Assembly (NCBI RefSeq): GCF_027244095.1
Contig: NC_069662.1
Span: 16,952,501 to 17,016,500 of the forward strand
DNA from: Hemicordylus capensis
Lineage: Eukaryota > Chordata > Lepidosauria > Squamata > Cordylidae
Direction of reading: 5' to 3'
DNA: 64,000 bases
Shown: piece by piece, positions 31,501 through 42,392 of the stretch
Position numbering within the stretch: position 1 is the first letter of the stretch
Layout of the letters: each line of letters opens with the position of its first letter
Program-made: the position numbers and the translations under genes
The notes under the pieces: model-generated
What the model saw: only the letters and a program-made list of their open reading frames with translations
What the model was told of the DNA's origin: nothing
Databases searched by the model: none

Positions 31501-32788
31501 CCCCCTCCGCTCTGCTCTCCCTGACTACAGAGAGACTGATCTCCATTTCAACCCAATGCAGACAGAAGAGCAGGGGGTGGGGTGGGGAGTGGAACTGAAT
31601 GCAAATGCGGCCTTAGTTCCATGTGTGTGTGTTTCGGTAAAACTTTGGTTCACTTCTCCTTAATTTTTGGGATTACAGACTTTTTCCAGGAGCAGCAAAC
31701 TTGGCAGCTAACAAAAGATGAATAATAAGATGCCTAGAAACAGATGGGCAATTCTTATCCAAGGCATTTAAATGTAATTATGTAATCAAGTGCACATCAA
31801 TTATTGATCTAATCAACCAGCCCTACCCACATACTGGTGCCTTTTAATTGCATAATTTTCAACCGATTTCTGCAGCTGTCCTTTGAGGGGCTTGATGTGC
31901 AGACATTAGTAGGTAATAATTACTCTCTCCATGCCCCATCGTGCTTCACCTGCTGGATTTCTGCAGATCGAGCTGCTTTTAAAGGCACTGGAGCAGGCCA
32001 GGTTTCTTTCTGGTCAGATGGCAATCCTTAAGGACAGCATAGATTTTACAGTTTCAAAGTTGGGGCAGATTAGCTTTTGCTTTTGAGTGTCGTGGCTTTC
32101 TCTGCAAATTTCAGCAGCCAGTGAAGATTTTGTTGAGGGGGATCTGCTGCCCTTCTCAAGCTGACCCTTGGGTCTGGGCTTGGGACTCAGCCCTGAGCCA
32201 CAGAGAGCAGTCATCAAAATAACAGTGTCTCTGAGCATGTACAGTGTGTATTCCTCTTACCACAGAGTCATTGCAGGCAGCTCTCTGACTTCCAGCACCT
32301 CTTTACAACTGCACTGGGTTGGTGCCATAATCTCCAACTGTATTCATAGAAGATTATTTTATTTATTTATTTATTTATTTAGTGCATTTTTATACCGCCC
32401 TAACCCAAGGTCTCATTTAATGTTTCATTTTCTCATTATGGCTATGTGTCTACATGAGGAGTTCCAAATGTGGTTGCATGTACATCCAGTCCTCACAGCC
32501 AAGAGACAAACAGCTTTTCCATGTTGCAAATTATCATAACTTTTATATAATTCCCTAGATCAGGAGTTCCCAGTCTTGAGTCTGGTTGGTCTACACCATT
32601 GGGGACCCACCGCTATTTGGGCTGGGGATGATGGGAGTTGTAGTCCAGCAACTTCTGGGGATCAAAGTTAGGAACCTGTGCCCCAGATAAATTGATGTAT
32701 TTTATGGACAGCGAATTCCTTTCTTGATCTTACCTGGACTAACTGACACTCCAGCAGAGAGGAGAGGCAAAAGAACGAATGCCAGCAT
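28541..32788 (-). CDS. ZG16-like: ZG16-like secreted jacalin-type lectin
   Basis: Seen: three phase-consistent exons in transcript order 32788-32734 (ATG), 30199-30067 and 28844-28541 (stop TGA). They give 492 nt, 163 aa; human ZG16 is 167 aa. Residues 1-~16 (MLAFVLLPLLSAGVSVS) form a signal peptide. The rest is one jacalin-like beta-prism: RFSSYSGEYGG, QNQLDGPITALRI, KYIVSIQVCYG and TVLRFISGRSGSLVDAIGFHWD. The sugar-binding GxxxD-type loop is kept (GSLVD). The N-terminal loop reads GGSSGQHF where ZG16 has GSGGGKRF, so the lysine/arginine pair used for acidic ligands is lost. Family knowledge: ZG16 proteins are secreted by pancreas, goblet or salivary cells and bind mannose, glycosaminoglycans or bacterial peptidoglycan. 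ZG16B also lies on human 16p13.3, so synteny leans to ZG16B, while the sequence looks closer to ZG16. Orthology left open. Confidence 0.9.
28942..29197. mobile_element. MITE with AGCCC..TTCAGACATTATG termini
   Basis: The longest uninterrupted copy of the family at 1581-1751. It starts AGCCCGATTCAGACATCATG and ends TATAACATATGGATGGGCTT. It lies in the lectin intron, just upstream of the last exon. Confidence 0.65.
31009..31133. mobile_element. hAT foldback MITE with target duplication
   Basis: Runs from GAGGGGTAGGCAACCTTGGC to its complement ending CTACCCCTG. Flanks are CAGTAGAT and CAGTAGGT. The arms carry CTACAATTCCCATCATTCCC. It lies in the lectin intron 1. Confidence 0.75.
31180..31612. 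mobile_element. PIF/Harbinger-like MITE
   Basis: 433 bp with imperfect inverted ends (GGCCACATTCACATG / CTGAATGCAAATGCGGCC) and a 3-bp TTA duplication (31177-31179, 31613-31615). The interior shares long stretches with 44007-44361 in the opposite orientation, for example near CCGAATGCAGCACTGGAGG. Confidence 0.65.
32560..32690. mobile_element. hAT-like foldback MITE
   Basis: From CAGGAGTTCCCAGTCTTGAG to TTAGGAACCTGTG. The right arm GGATGATGGGAGTTGTAGTC is typical of the family. Confidence 0.6.
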
Positions 32789-33540
32789 CTTGGAGGGTGA
32801 AAAGTGGTAGATCTAGAGATTACAAAACAGACAGAAGTTACAGCTTACATAGTCTTTTCATTTGTTATCAGGATAGCCAAGCAATTGGGATACAGTTTCT
32901 TCATTCACAACTCAATGAGGGCAGGCCGTCATGTAATAAAAGACACTCAAAGTTAAGAAACAGAAGGGAGACTACTTTGCTGCAGTGAGGTGTGCAAAAT
33001 TAATGCAGAATCTTACCAAATCCAATTTTCTGGAAAAAGAATTGTGGCCTCCAAAAATGTTGCTTAAAATCGACCAAGGTGATCTTTGCATATCACAAAT
33101 CATTATTAAAATTGTGATTTTAATATGATCTTGTGAATTTGGAATATGTCCAGTTTTTTGGGGATTGTGAACACTGAAGCATTTTCAAAGAAACTCGTAA
33201 TCATATGAAGCTGGGGTGGGGTGTGTGTGTGCTGAAGATTAGGACTGCCTTAAAAATAATGCATTTAATAAATAAATGAATGAATGAAAACTAGGTTATT
33301 GAATATTCCTTGTTTTATCACAATCCTGTTCCACCCCCTTGTATCCTCCAGAGCCATAAAAAGGAACTATATATGCCCTTTAAAAACCTTGAGAGAGAGA
33401 TTATTTATTTATATACTCAATAGATTATTTATCCCACCTATTAGGCACAATGCCTTCAAGGCTGTTCACAAAAAAGTAAAACCAAAACCAAAACCACCCA
33501 CACAATTACACTAAAATATTCAGTGAAAGAGGCAACTTTT

Positions 33541-33747
33541 AACGTGGTGATTCTCTTTATTTAGCAGGGGGAGAGTAACTGGCCCTCTCCACCCCCAGCA
33601 CAGTACCTCCACTGACTGGTTGCTGGTGTCTATCTGATGTTTCTTTTTAGGCTGTGAGCCCTTTGGGGACAGGGATCCATCTTATTTATTTATTATTTCT
33701 CTGTGTAAACTGCCCTGAGCCAATTTTGGAAGGGTGGATAGAAATGA

Positions 33748-33785
<38 letters not shown>

Positions 33786-33805
33786 GTAAATAAATAAATA
33801 AAATA
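33541..33805 (+). mobile_element. L2-type LINE 3' end with (AATC)n tail
   Basis: GTGATTCTCTTTATTTAGCA through CTGAGCCAATTTTGGAAGG is followed by (AATC)n and (AAAT)n. The short tandem tail is the retrotransposition end. Confidence 0.8.
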
Positions 33806-34687
33806 ATAAAAGTATACTTCCAGTCTGTAATGTTTAGCACTAGTGAGCTCGCCTACAAGGTTGCTAATTTATCCAGCACAATGCTATAATTTTCTTTATC
33901 TTGCTGAGGAATCCTACCTGAATCATGTCTGAAGATAGGAGCACAAGGCTGTGGTATCCTCTTTGTGTTTCTGTTGTTCTAGCTGCACAGGAGGAGGAGG
34001 AGACACTTCCAAGTTATCAACAGCAGTGCTTCCCATCTCAGTCACTCCTGAATGAAATAATGGCCCTTGTCTTGGAGAAAGTTTCTCCTATTGGTTTGGC
34101 AACAGATTCTGCTATTTTTTGGAGTTTCATTTTACCTGTTGTGGGCAACATGCAGCAAAACAGTCTTTCTATTGGGAGCTCATCTTTCCTGCTCCTATTC
34201 AGCACTCAGAGGGGGTAACTCAACTCCAGAAATCATAACCAAATGAGCAAATGCTTCAAACCCATTTTTTTGGTGGTTGTTTTTAAACCCTCTTGGCAAG
34301 TGAAAATACAGGCAGCTCCTGTAAATCGACTTAAATAGCAACCGAGTTCTCCACACTGGAAAGGAGAAGTCACTGGCCAGTTAGATAACTTGACTTGTGA
34401 GGAAATTTCCACCGCTGGCAGCCTCTCATGAAACTGGGGTTACCACGGAGTGTTGCAATTTTGGAGTGCCCACCTTCCCCTCGGACAAGAGGGGAAGATG
34501 GGCACCTGACTCACTCCGCCCCACCTTCTTCTCCCCATGGCTTTGCTCCCGACGGACAGTAAGGACATGGTGAAAAACAAAACATTCTCGACCTGCTGTT
34601 CTTTCACTCCTGTGCTCAGGGTCCAGGGCTATTTGTTCCACCTTGTTCAATTAGAGCCACACTCCTGGGTTGGTTTGTTTGTTTGTC

Positions 34688-34689
34688 TG

Positions 34690-34741
<52 letters not shown>

Positions 34742-34985
34742 ATTTATTCAATTTCTATACCGCCCTTCCAAAAATGACTTAGGGTGGTTTACACAGAGAA
34801 ATAATACATAAATAAGATGGCTCCCTGTCCCCAAAGGGCTCACAATCTAAAAAGAAAGACAAGATAGACACCAGCAAAAGTCACTGGAGGTCCTGTGCTA
34901 GGGGTGGAGAGGGCCAGTTACTCTCCCCCTGCTCAATAAAGAGAATCACCACGTTAAAAGGCGCCTCTTTGCCCAGTTAGCAGGG
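34688..34985 (-). mobile_element. L2-type LINE 3' end with (TCTA)n tail
   Basis: Reverse orientation: a (TCTA)n run at 34688-34741 forms the tail. The body runs to CAGTTAGCAGGGGTT. It is near full-length for this tail type (~245 bp). Confidence 0.85.
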
Positions 34986-35781
34986 GTTGCCAGCCGATCA
35001 GGGAAAACGCTGCCTTTTCCTGCTCCTGAGCTTTTCGCAGCAACTTGACGTGCATCAGTCAGCTGATGTAGCCGGGGCCAACCCAGAGTTCATGCAGGGC
35101 CCAGGGCAAATGAGGGTGTGTGTGCTGGGCCGCCTCATGCTGATGCCAGCGGCAGGCAAGGGCCAGCCCACCTCTTTTGCCTTCAGCCTTTCCAGTGCAA
35201 AAGGGAGCAAGCTGGCTTCTAAACAAACAAACAAACAAACACACAAACATCACATGGCAGTTTTGCTGCCCCAGTTTTTAAAAAGGCAGTGAGAGGGGCC
35301 AGTTGGGGGCAGTGAGCCACAGGTGAAGTGTGCCGCTAAATAAATAAAAGCTGGAAACATTGTACTAACGTATACAGATATGGTCTGCCTTGTTGCTGAA
35401 CTTGGCTATCAGCTGGGAGAGGCATCAGGATAAACTTGCCTCCGCCTCCAAGGTGTTGAATACCAGCAGTGAGCCGTTTATCTTATGAACAATATTTTGT
35501 TTTGATCTTTTAAGATCAAACAGAATTGTTTGATCTTTATAAGATCTTTGAGATGGTGAACCGCCCAGGGACTTTTTGTATGGGGTGGTATAGAAATGTG
35601 AGAAATAAATAAAGGAATAAATATACAGTGGTGTTGGGCTGCAGGGATGGGTAGGGACACAGTCTGGGTACTTCCCCCCCCTCCAGGGTCTCAGCAGGGA
35701 TGCAAAGCCCTGGGCTCTCTGCATGGAAATAATGTACTGCTCTTGCTATTCCAACCATTTATTACCACCCTTCCTGTCTTA

Positions 35782-35945
35782 GGAATATAGGAAGCTGCCT
35801 TATACGGAGTCAGACCCTTGGTCCAGCTAGCTCAGTATTGTCTGCACTGACTGGCAGCAGCTCTACAGGGTTTCAGGCAGGAGTCTTTCCCAGTCCTCCC
35901 TGGAGATGCTGCCGGGGATTGAACCTGGGACGGCCAGCGCGCAAG
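35782..35945 (-). repeat. tRNA-headed SINE, 5' truncated
   Basis: The body GGAAGCTGCCTTATACGGAG reads back to box B (GATTGAACCTGGGAC on plus). The box A part is missing. Confidence 0.65.
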
Positions 35946-36239
35946 TCCTATGGTGGATTAGTGTCAGGATAGCGGAAAACTGAATGACAGGGATTGGAAT
36001 GCTCACTGAAATGCACTGGTTCCTTCCAAATGGCTATGGACAGTGGCACATCTAGGTCCAAAATCAGCCCAGATCTAGAGGGCTTTGAAGCTGCCCTGCA
36101 CGGCAAGACCCCTTCAATTTTTTTGGCACCTTCAATTTTTTGCCTCTTCAATTTTTTTCCAATTTTTCCCCAATTTGTTTCCATTTTTTCTCCATTCCCC
36201 CCCCCCAGTTTTTCAATTTTTTGCCCTCTCAGTTTTTTT

Positions 36240-36790
36240 TAAAAGAAACCTCATCCCACCTCTGCTCCTGCCTCCGGGGGGGGGGGGCGCCAAACAATCT
36301 GGGGGGGCCTCACCAGAGCCCAGCTGCGGTGCCAATGCTGCTGCACTGCGCTGCCCTCCCGCGCCCACGGCACTGATATTGCCTATCTTCTCCACCGGGG
36401 GCAGCGTGGGGTGAGCCGATGGGAGCAGCCCACCCCCTCCATGGTGCGCGGGCTTCTCCTCACTGCCCGGCTGGCGTGTGGGCTTTGCTTCAGCTGGCGG
36501 GCCGGTGCAGTTTGAGTATGGAGAGCATCGTGTGCCACTGGCCAGAGAGAAGCCCGCATGCCAGCTGGGGGAGTGGGGAGTGGGAAGCTCTGCTTGGCCC
36601 CCCCACCCCCCAGGGGAGAAGACAGGAAATATCATCAGTGTGGTGGGGCAGCAGCGGGCCTGGGGTGGTGGCGGCGCAGTGCAGCAGTGGCAGGGCCCCC
36701 CAGGTGGCTTGGAGGCTCCCCCAGGAGGCAGGAGGCCACGGACCTGGTCCCCAAGGTCCGTGGGTAAGTGCGCCTCTGGCCCTGGAATCC
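36240..36790. repeat. GC-rich imperfect palindrome
   Basis: Inverted similarity around ~36510: GATATTGCCTATCTTCTCC (left) against GGAGAAGACAGGAAATATCA (right), and GCGCGGGCTTCTC against GAGAAGCCCGCATG. Long open frames on both strands come from this composition and symmetry. A T-rich CAATTTTTT repeat lies just left (36110-36240). Confidence 0.6.
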
Positions 36791-37063
36791 CATGCATTTC
36801 TATGGCCATTTCGGTAGGCATTCCCTGTCATTCATCCTGTCTAGTACATTCCCTGAAGCCGACATATTCCTTGACTTCTTGTAACAGAACCCCCCCCCGC
36901 AAAAAATTGCATTTATCAAAGTGAGGGGTGTGGCCATTGGGATGGGCGTGGCCATGGGGCCTGACTGTCAGGGTGGATGTGGCTATGGGGGCTGTCAGAG
37001 GGAGTGCCTGCACTTCTGAATCTGCAACCCCATCACTGCTTATAAAGCAGTCTTCAGTGATAT

Positions 37064-37513
37064 GGTGACAGCCAACAACCTGGAAGGCTTTAAGAGGGGC
37101 TTGGATAACTTCGTGGAGGAGAGGTCTATCATCGGCTACTAGTCGGAGGGCGATAGGCCACCTCCAGCCTCTGAGGCAGGATGCCTCTGAGTACCATTTG
37201 CAGGGGAGTAACAGCAAGAGAAATGGCATGCTCCTTTCAATTCCTCTGTGGCTTCCAGTGGCATCAGGTGGGCCACTGTGTGAAACAGGATGCTGGACAG
37301 TGGCCCACCAGACGCCGCTGGAAGCCACAGGCAGGAGTTGAAAGGGGCATGCCCTCTCTCCTGCGGTTACTCTCCTGCAACTGGTACTCAGAGGCATCCT
37401 GCCTTTGAGGCTGGAGGTGGCCCTCCGACTAGTAGCTGCTGATAGACCTCTCCTCCTTGAAGTTATCCAAACCCCTCTTAAAGCCCTCCAGGTTGTTGGC
37501 TGTCACCACAACT
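37064..37513. repeat. Large inverted repeat made of CR1 3' sequence
   Basis: The left arm 37064-37280 and the right arm 37300-37513 are inverted copies. Both contain GGCTTTAAGAGGGG, CTACTAGTCGGAGGG and GGCAGGATGCCTCTGAGTAC or its complement. They are separated by only ~20 bp. The sequence is CR1 LINE 3' region; compare 41385-42055. Confidence 0.85.
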
Positions 37514-38079
37514 TGTGGCAGAGAATTCCACAAGTTGATTATGCGTTATGTGAAAAAAATACTTCCATTTGCTGGTCCTAAAAGCCTGTGAAGCTGGGTG
37601 GTAGCAGTGAAAACTCCGTTTAAGGAAGAATTCGGGGGTGCCCAGCTAAGGTCTGAGCCGCCTCACCACCACCCCCGCCCCCGCCCTCGCCCTCTACAGT
37701 TGTTATCTCTGTTACAAGTAGGTTCCGGCTTCTCTTTGTAAATGAGGCACAGGTGAAGAAAAGCAAAGTGCACAGAAGCCATCCAATCAGCTCTACCTGG
37801 TGTCTGGTCATTGACCTCCGGTTTCTTTCATTTGCACACTATTTTGCAAGGTGAGAGACTTAAGGGAAAACTGGCCCCTATTTAATACAGCTGGAATGTA
37901 CAACCCAGTATTAATATTCCCAATATGTTTATTTTAATTTTATTTCTTTGAGATATATATATACTGCCTAAACATATGTTTCTCAAGATGATTTACAAAG
38001 GTTAAAATTAAAAATTCATAACAATTTGAAATACAAAAACATTAAAAACAATACAAATATAAAAGCACTTGGAATTAAC

Positions 38080-38345
38080 AAAATGCCTGTTTGAACAGAT
38101 GCATTTTGAGCATTATTCTAGAGGCTTCCAGAGATGTTTCAACTGTCTCAGGGTGTTCCAAAGTCTCAGGGTGGCTATAGAGAAGGCGTGACTCAGGACC
38201 TGAGGCCACCAGACGCGCTGTGGCAAATATAGGTGAACAGACCTCCCCAGATGATCATAATTAATGGTGGGACTCAGAAAGTGGTCTCTTCAATTACCCC
38301 GGCCCAAACACTTTAGGGCTTTATAGGTAATTACCAGCAGCACAT
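38080..38345. mobile_element. LINE 3'-UTR-like fragment
   Basis: Contains AACACTTTAGGGCTTTATAGG and CTCAGGGTGTTCCAAAGTC, a type found in amniote CR1/L2-clade LINE tails. The related piece at 52375-52520 has GGGCTACGACAAAAAGGCCC. Confidence 0.4.
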
Positions 38346-39489
38346 TGTGTTTCACTTGGAAGCATATTGTTTACCAGATGTTTACCATGTAGACAGCACA
38401 GATTGGGGGCAAGTTATGAAATGTGGGTTCTTAAAATGCAACAGCTACAGGACCAAGTGGGGGCCTATGGCATTATGGTAACATCTTTGGGGATAGAACT
38501 ACCACCTATGGTAAATTCTGCAGAGACAGAGAAATGCCACAAGGTGGCAGCAGACACCATGAGCCCAGAGCCTAGTCTAGTGTTTGTGTTAACTGTTTAA
38601 TCCCTGAAGAGCAGCTCACAGAACTGGACTGTGGTGAAATCACCTTCAGAACAGAAGCACCAGGTGCTTTTATTGCCAGCTAGTTGATTCATCATCTTAC
38701 CTCTTGTCTACAAATAAGGCAACTCCTGCTGCTTTGGGGAGATCTTAGTCTTAAAACTGCAGTCCGTATGGCGATAATAAGTAATATGCAGCTGTAGTCC
38801 ATATGCCAATAATTAGTAATTAAAAGACCATACAGGCCGTATGCCTGTAATTAGTGCAAAGCAGGCCAAACTTGGTTCTGTTTTATCATCACAACAACCC
38901 TGTGAGGTAGGCAGAGGGCAAGCACTGAAATTGCGCCCCCTGTCCAAACATCTGACACCCATCTTTCGGATAACGTTACCATAATATCAGCTCAAAAATA
39001 CAAGTCAAGCTCGTTAATCTTTTAATATTTCAAAAACTATTTAGCAGTGGATGTAGCTAGACCAAATAATGCTGGAAAACTACAAATGCCAGTATGCTGG
39101 GGCTCATGGAATACCCAAATACTATGTGGAGGTGTACTTTGAAAACTAAACAGAAGTGCCTGCCTAATTCTCTCCTATGCATTGTAGCATCACTATTACA
39201 TAAGTTTTAAAAATAAATGGAGAATTTGATTTTTCCCAGATACTCTGTAAATAATTAAAGGATATGCAGAGTAAACTGTGTAACTGCTTGGAATATATTC
39301 TAGTATTTCAGAAAGACAGTTAAAATGAGAGAAAGCAAGCAAGAAACTCCCTGTGGGCTTTAATACTAAGGATTTCACACTGATTCAAAGACAAACTCAC
39401 CATTCCCCCTCCACTCACTGGCCTCTTAATTCAGCACCGCAGCCTTCCCGGGCTGATTTTCAGGCCTGTTCGGCCTGCAAAGATCAGCG

Positions 39490-39745
39490 TGGTGGCCATT
39501 TTGGAGGTTGCAACAGATGCTCAAATGGCCTCAGTGAGGCCCGGCAAGGCCAAGGCCTAGAGCCTCACAGGGACCATTTGAGCATGTGCGGTGGCCATTT
39601 TTTATAAATAATGGTTTTTTTAAAAAATGACCACTGAAAACAAAATGGCCACCGTGTATGCTCAAATGGCCTCTGCGGGGTCTGGCATGGCCTAGGGCCT
39701 CACAGAAGCCATTTGAGCATGCACAGTGGCCATTTTGTTTTTGGC
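39490..39745. repeat. Two tandem hairpin units (GTGGCCATTTTx)
   Basis: Unit 1 (39492-39602) and unit 2 (39643-39740) each begin near AAATGGCC/GGCCATTTT. Each then has TGCTCAAATGGCCTC on the left arm and its inverse (CCATTTGAGCATG) on the right, and closes with GTGGCCATTTT. Confidence 0.7.
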
Positions 39746-40000
39746 AGCCTTTTAAAACAATTAATTTTAAGAAATGGCGCCCCCCTTCAAGTGGTGCTGG
39801 GGCACGTACCCTGCCCGCCCCACCTTAGATACGCCCCTGGAGGTAGATTAAGCTGAGAGTGACTGCCTCAATGTCACCCAGTGAGTTTCATGGCTGAGCA
39901 AGGATTTGAACCTGGATCTCCCTTAACAGAGTCCAACACTTAGCACAGATGTATGTGGCACAATCTCTAGCCTAGGTGACTCAGAAAATATGGCAACCTC

Positions 40001-40207
40001 AGCCCTAATATATCCAACGCATGTATAATTTGTGTATTGGGTATGCATGTACAGACCTGTATGCAGCAATTCATACATTATGTTCAGTGTACAGATAGTA
40101 CTACACTTCTTATCTATATACCCTGCATTTAAGAGGGCCTGTACCCAGGTTCACTTTTTAAATGAACGCACATACATTCATTTATACAATTTCACCACAA
40201 GAGGGCA
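40001..40207. mobile_element. MITE, AGCCCT..ACATTATG family, minus orientation
   Basis: AGCCCTAATATATCCAACGC at the left; inside, GGGCCTGTACCCAGGTTCAC is the complement of the 1581 copy. Confidence 0.55.
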
Positions 40208-40329
40208 CATGTAAGTAGCTAGGATTTCCCCCTGATCTGTGCCTTCAACAAGAGCTGTGTTCTTAGCAACTTGATATACAGGAACCAGCGGCAGATTATG
40301 TTTTTCATGGCATAGAGATAAACATTATT

Positions 40330-40735
40330 AGAGGAGAGCTGGTCTTGTGGTAGCAAGCATGACTTGTCCCCTTAGCTAAGCAGGGTCCACCCTGGTTGCA
40401 TATGAATGGGAGACTTGATGTGTGAGCACTGTAAGAGATTCCCCTCAGGGGATGGAGCTGCTCTGGGAAGAGCAGAAGGTTCCAAGTTCCCTCCCTGGCA
40501 GCATCTCAGGGTTGTTGTGAGGAGAAACGTAAGTATGTAGTACACCGCTCTGGGCTCCTTGGAGGAAGAGCAGGATATAAATGTAAAAAATAAAAAAATA
40601 AAATAAAAATAAATCTCCAATATAGGGCTGAGAGAGATTCCTGCCTGCAACTTTGGAGAAGCTGCTGCCAGTCTGTGTAGACAATACTGAGCTAGATGGA
40701 CCAATGGTCTGATTCAGTATATGGCAGCTTCCTAT
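40330..40735 (+). repeat. 5S-headed SINE with a nested Sauria SINE tail
   Basis: The 5S head and tRNA-like part (40330-40506) and the body (40610-40735) belong to one SINE. At its CTGGCATCTCC segment ~105 bp is inserted. The insert reads AGGGTTGTTGTGAGGAGAAA, then GGAGGAAGAGCAGGATATAA and an A/T tail: a 5'-truncated Sauria SINE. Confidence 0.85.
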
Positions 40736-40947
40736 TATTATATTACCTGCTAATACCTGCATAGATATGAAACTGCTAAAGGCACAGGTGCAGGGTCTAG
40801 TAAAAAGTTGGCAACCCTAGAAGCAACGTTCTCACAAGCAAAAGTTGTTCTGGACTCTAATACTTTAAAAATTGAGTCCATCCTCCTGCTCTCCTTGTAA
40901 TTTTACTCTTGAAACATAACTATGGCTAAAGAAGCTTTTAGTGAAGA

Positions 40948-41212
40948 GGATAGGTGCCACAGTGGGGAAATGCTTGATTAACAAGCAGAAGGTTGCTGGT
41001 TCAAATCCCTGCTGGTACGTTTCCCAGACGATGGGAAACACCTGTATCAGGCACAGCAGCGATATAGGAAGATGCTGAAAGGCATCATCTCATACTGCGT
41101 GGGAGGAGGCCATGGTAAACCCCTCCTGTATTCTACCAAAGACAACCACAGGGCTCTGTGGGCGCCAGGAGTCGACACCGACTCAATGGCACTTCACCTT
41201 ATAGGTGCCACC
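40948..41212 (+). repeat. tRNA-derived SINE (GGGAAATG family), near full length
   Basis: GTGCCACAGTGGGGAAATGC, then box B GCTGGTTCAAATCCC, ending GGAGTCGACACCGACTCAAT. This is the best preserved member. Confidence 0.85.
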
Positions 41213-41384
41213 CTTTTTTCTGCCAGGGCACATGTCCTTCCAGCAGCCACATAACAGGCAGAAAATAAAAATTTGCAGATTTTCCTCGTGATATGGAGAT
41301 ACAGCAATAAAGCTTTTCTCTTTCTCTGTACCTCGGTATAATGAGGAACCGCTGCACATCTGCTGCCTTTCCATGTAGTTGCTG

Positions 41385-42055
41385 GAGACATAAGAACAGC
41401 CCTGCTGGATCAGGCCCAAGGCCCATCTAGTCCAGCATCCTCTTTCCCACAGTGGCCCACCAGATGCCTCTGGGAAGCCCACAGGCAAGAGGTATATGCA
41501 TGCCCCCTTTCCTGCTGTTGCTCCCCTGAAACTGGTATTGAGAGGCATCTTGCTTCTGAGACTGGAGGTGGCCTATAGCCCTCATACTAATAGCCATTGA
41601 TAGACCTCGCCTCCATGAATTGATCTAAACTCCTCTTAAAGCCATCCAGGCTGTTGGCTGTCACCACATCATGTGGCAGAGAATTCCACAGGTTGATTAT
41701 GCATTGTGTGGGAAAAGTACTTCCTTTTGTTGGCCCTAAATTTCTTGGCAATCAGTTTCATGGGATGACCCCTGGTTCTAGTGTTATGCGAGAGGGAGAA
41801 AAATTTATCTCTACCAATGTTTCCCACAAAATGCATGATTTTATAGACCTCTATCACATCTCCCCTCAGTTGTCTTTTTATCGAAACTAAAAAGCCTCAG
41901 GTGTCGTAGCCTTGCCTCATAAGGAAAGTGCTTGGTCGTCTTGGTTGCCCTCTTCTGCACCTTTTCCTGTTCTACAATGTCCTCATTAAGTTACGGTGAC
42001 CAGAACTGTATGCAGTACTCCTAATGTGGCTGCACCATAGGCAGATTTGCCTTTT
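41385..42055 (-). mobile_element. CR1 LINE 3' fragment (broken)
   Basis: ACATAAGAACAGCCCTGCTG begins the reverse of a CR1 3' UTR. It continues through GGAATTCTCTGCCACATGAT (minus) and into the RT C-terminal region (GTACTGCATACAGTTCTGGT on minus). It is truncated and dead. Confidence 0.85.
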
Positions 42056-42218
42056 CTTGACATATCAGGCAACTGTTCATGGCACAGGAGCTCTACCAGG
42101 AAAAATAGTTGGCAACTTCAGTGGCTTTTGGAACTATCAAGAAAAAGAAAACAAATAAGAATTTTAAAATGATATGTTCATATGGTGCTTTCCCAAAGCA
42201 TTGTGTGTATCTTATTGC

Positions 42219-42392
42219 CAGAGGTGCACCTAAGTAATTCTGGAGCCTGGACCTAAAGGCCTTTGGAGGCCCCTGTCTCCTGCAAATTAAGCATCATCAT
42301 GCTCCGGACAGACTAAAGAGGATTTGGGGCCCCCCAGGGGCTGTGGAGGTCCTGGACTTCAGCCCAGAAGTCCAGGGGTAAGAGCACTTCTG
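42219..42392. mobile_element. hAT MITE, CAGAGGTGC family
   Basis: 174 bp from CAGAGGTGCACCTAAGTAAT to GTAAGAGCACTTCTG. Flanks are CTTATTGC and ATTATTGC (7 of 8). Relatives lie at 26525-26612, 27125-27225 and 49178-49250. Confidence 0.75.

Noticed and set aside
36213-36821. Overlapping ORFs of 202 aa (-) and up to 148 aa (+)
   Set aside because: The sequence is an imperfect GC-rich palindrome with homopolymer runs; the translations are low-complexity Pro/Gly/Ala and match no family.
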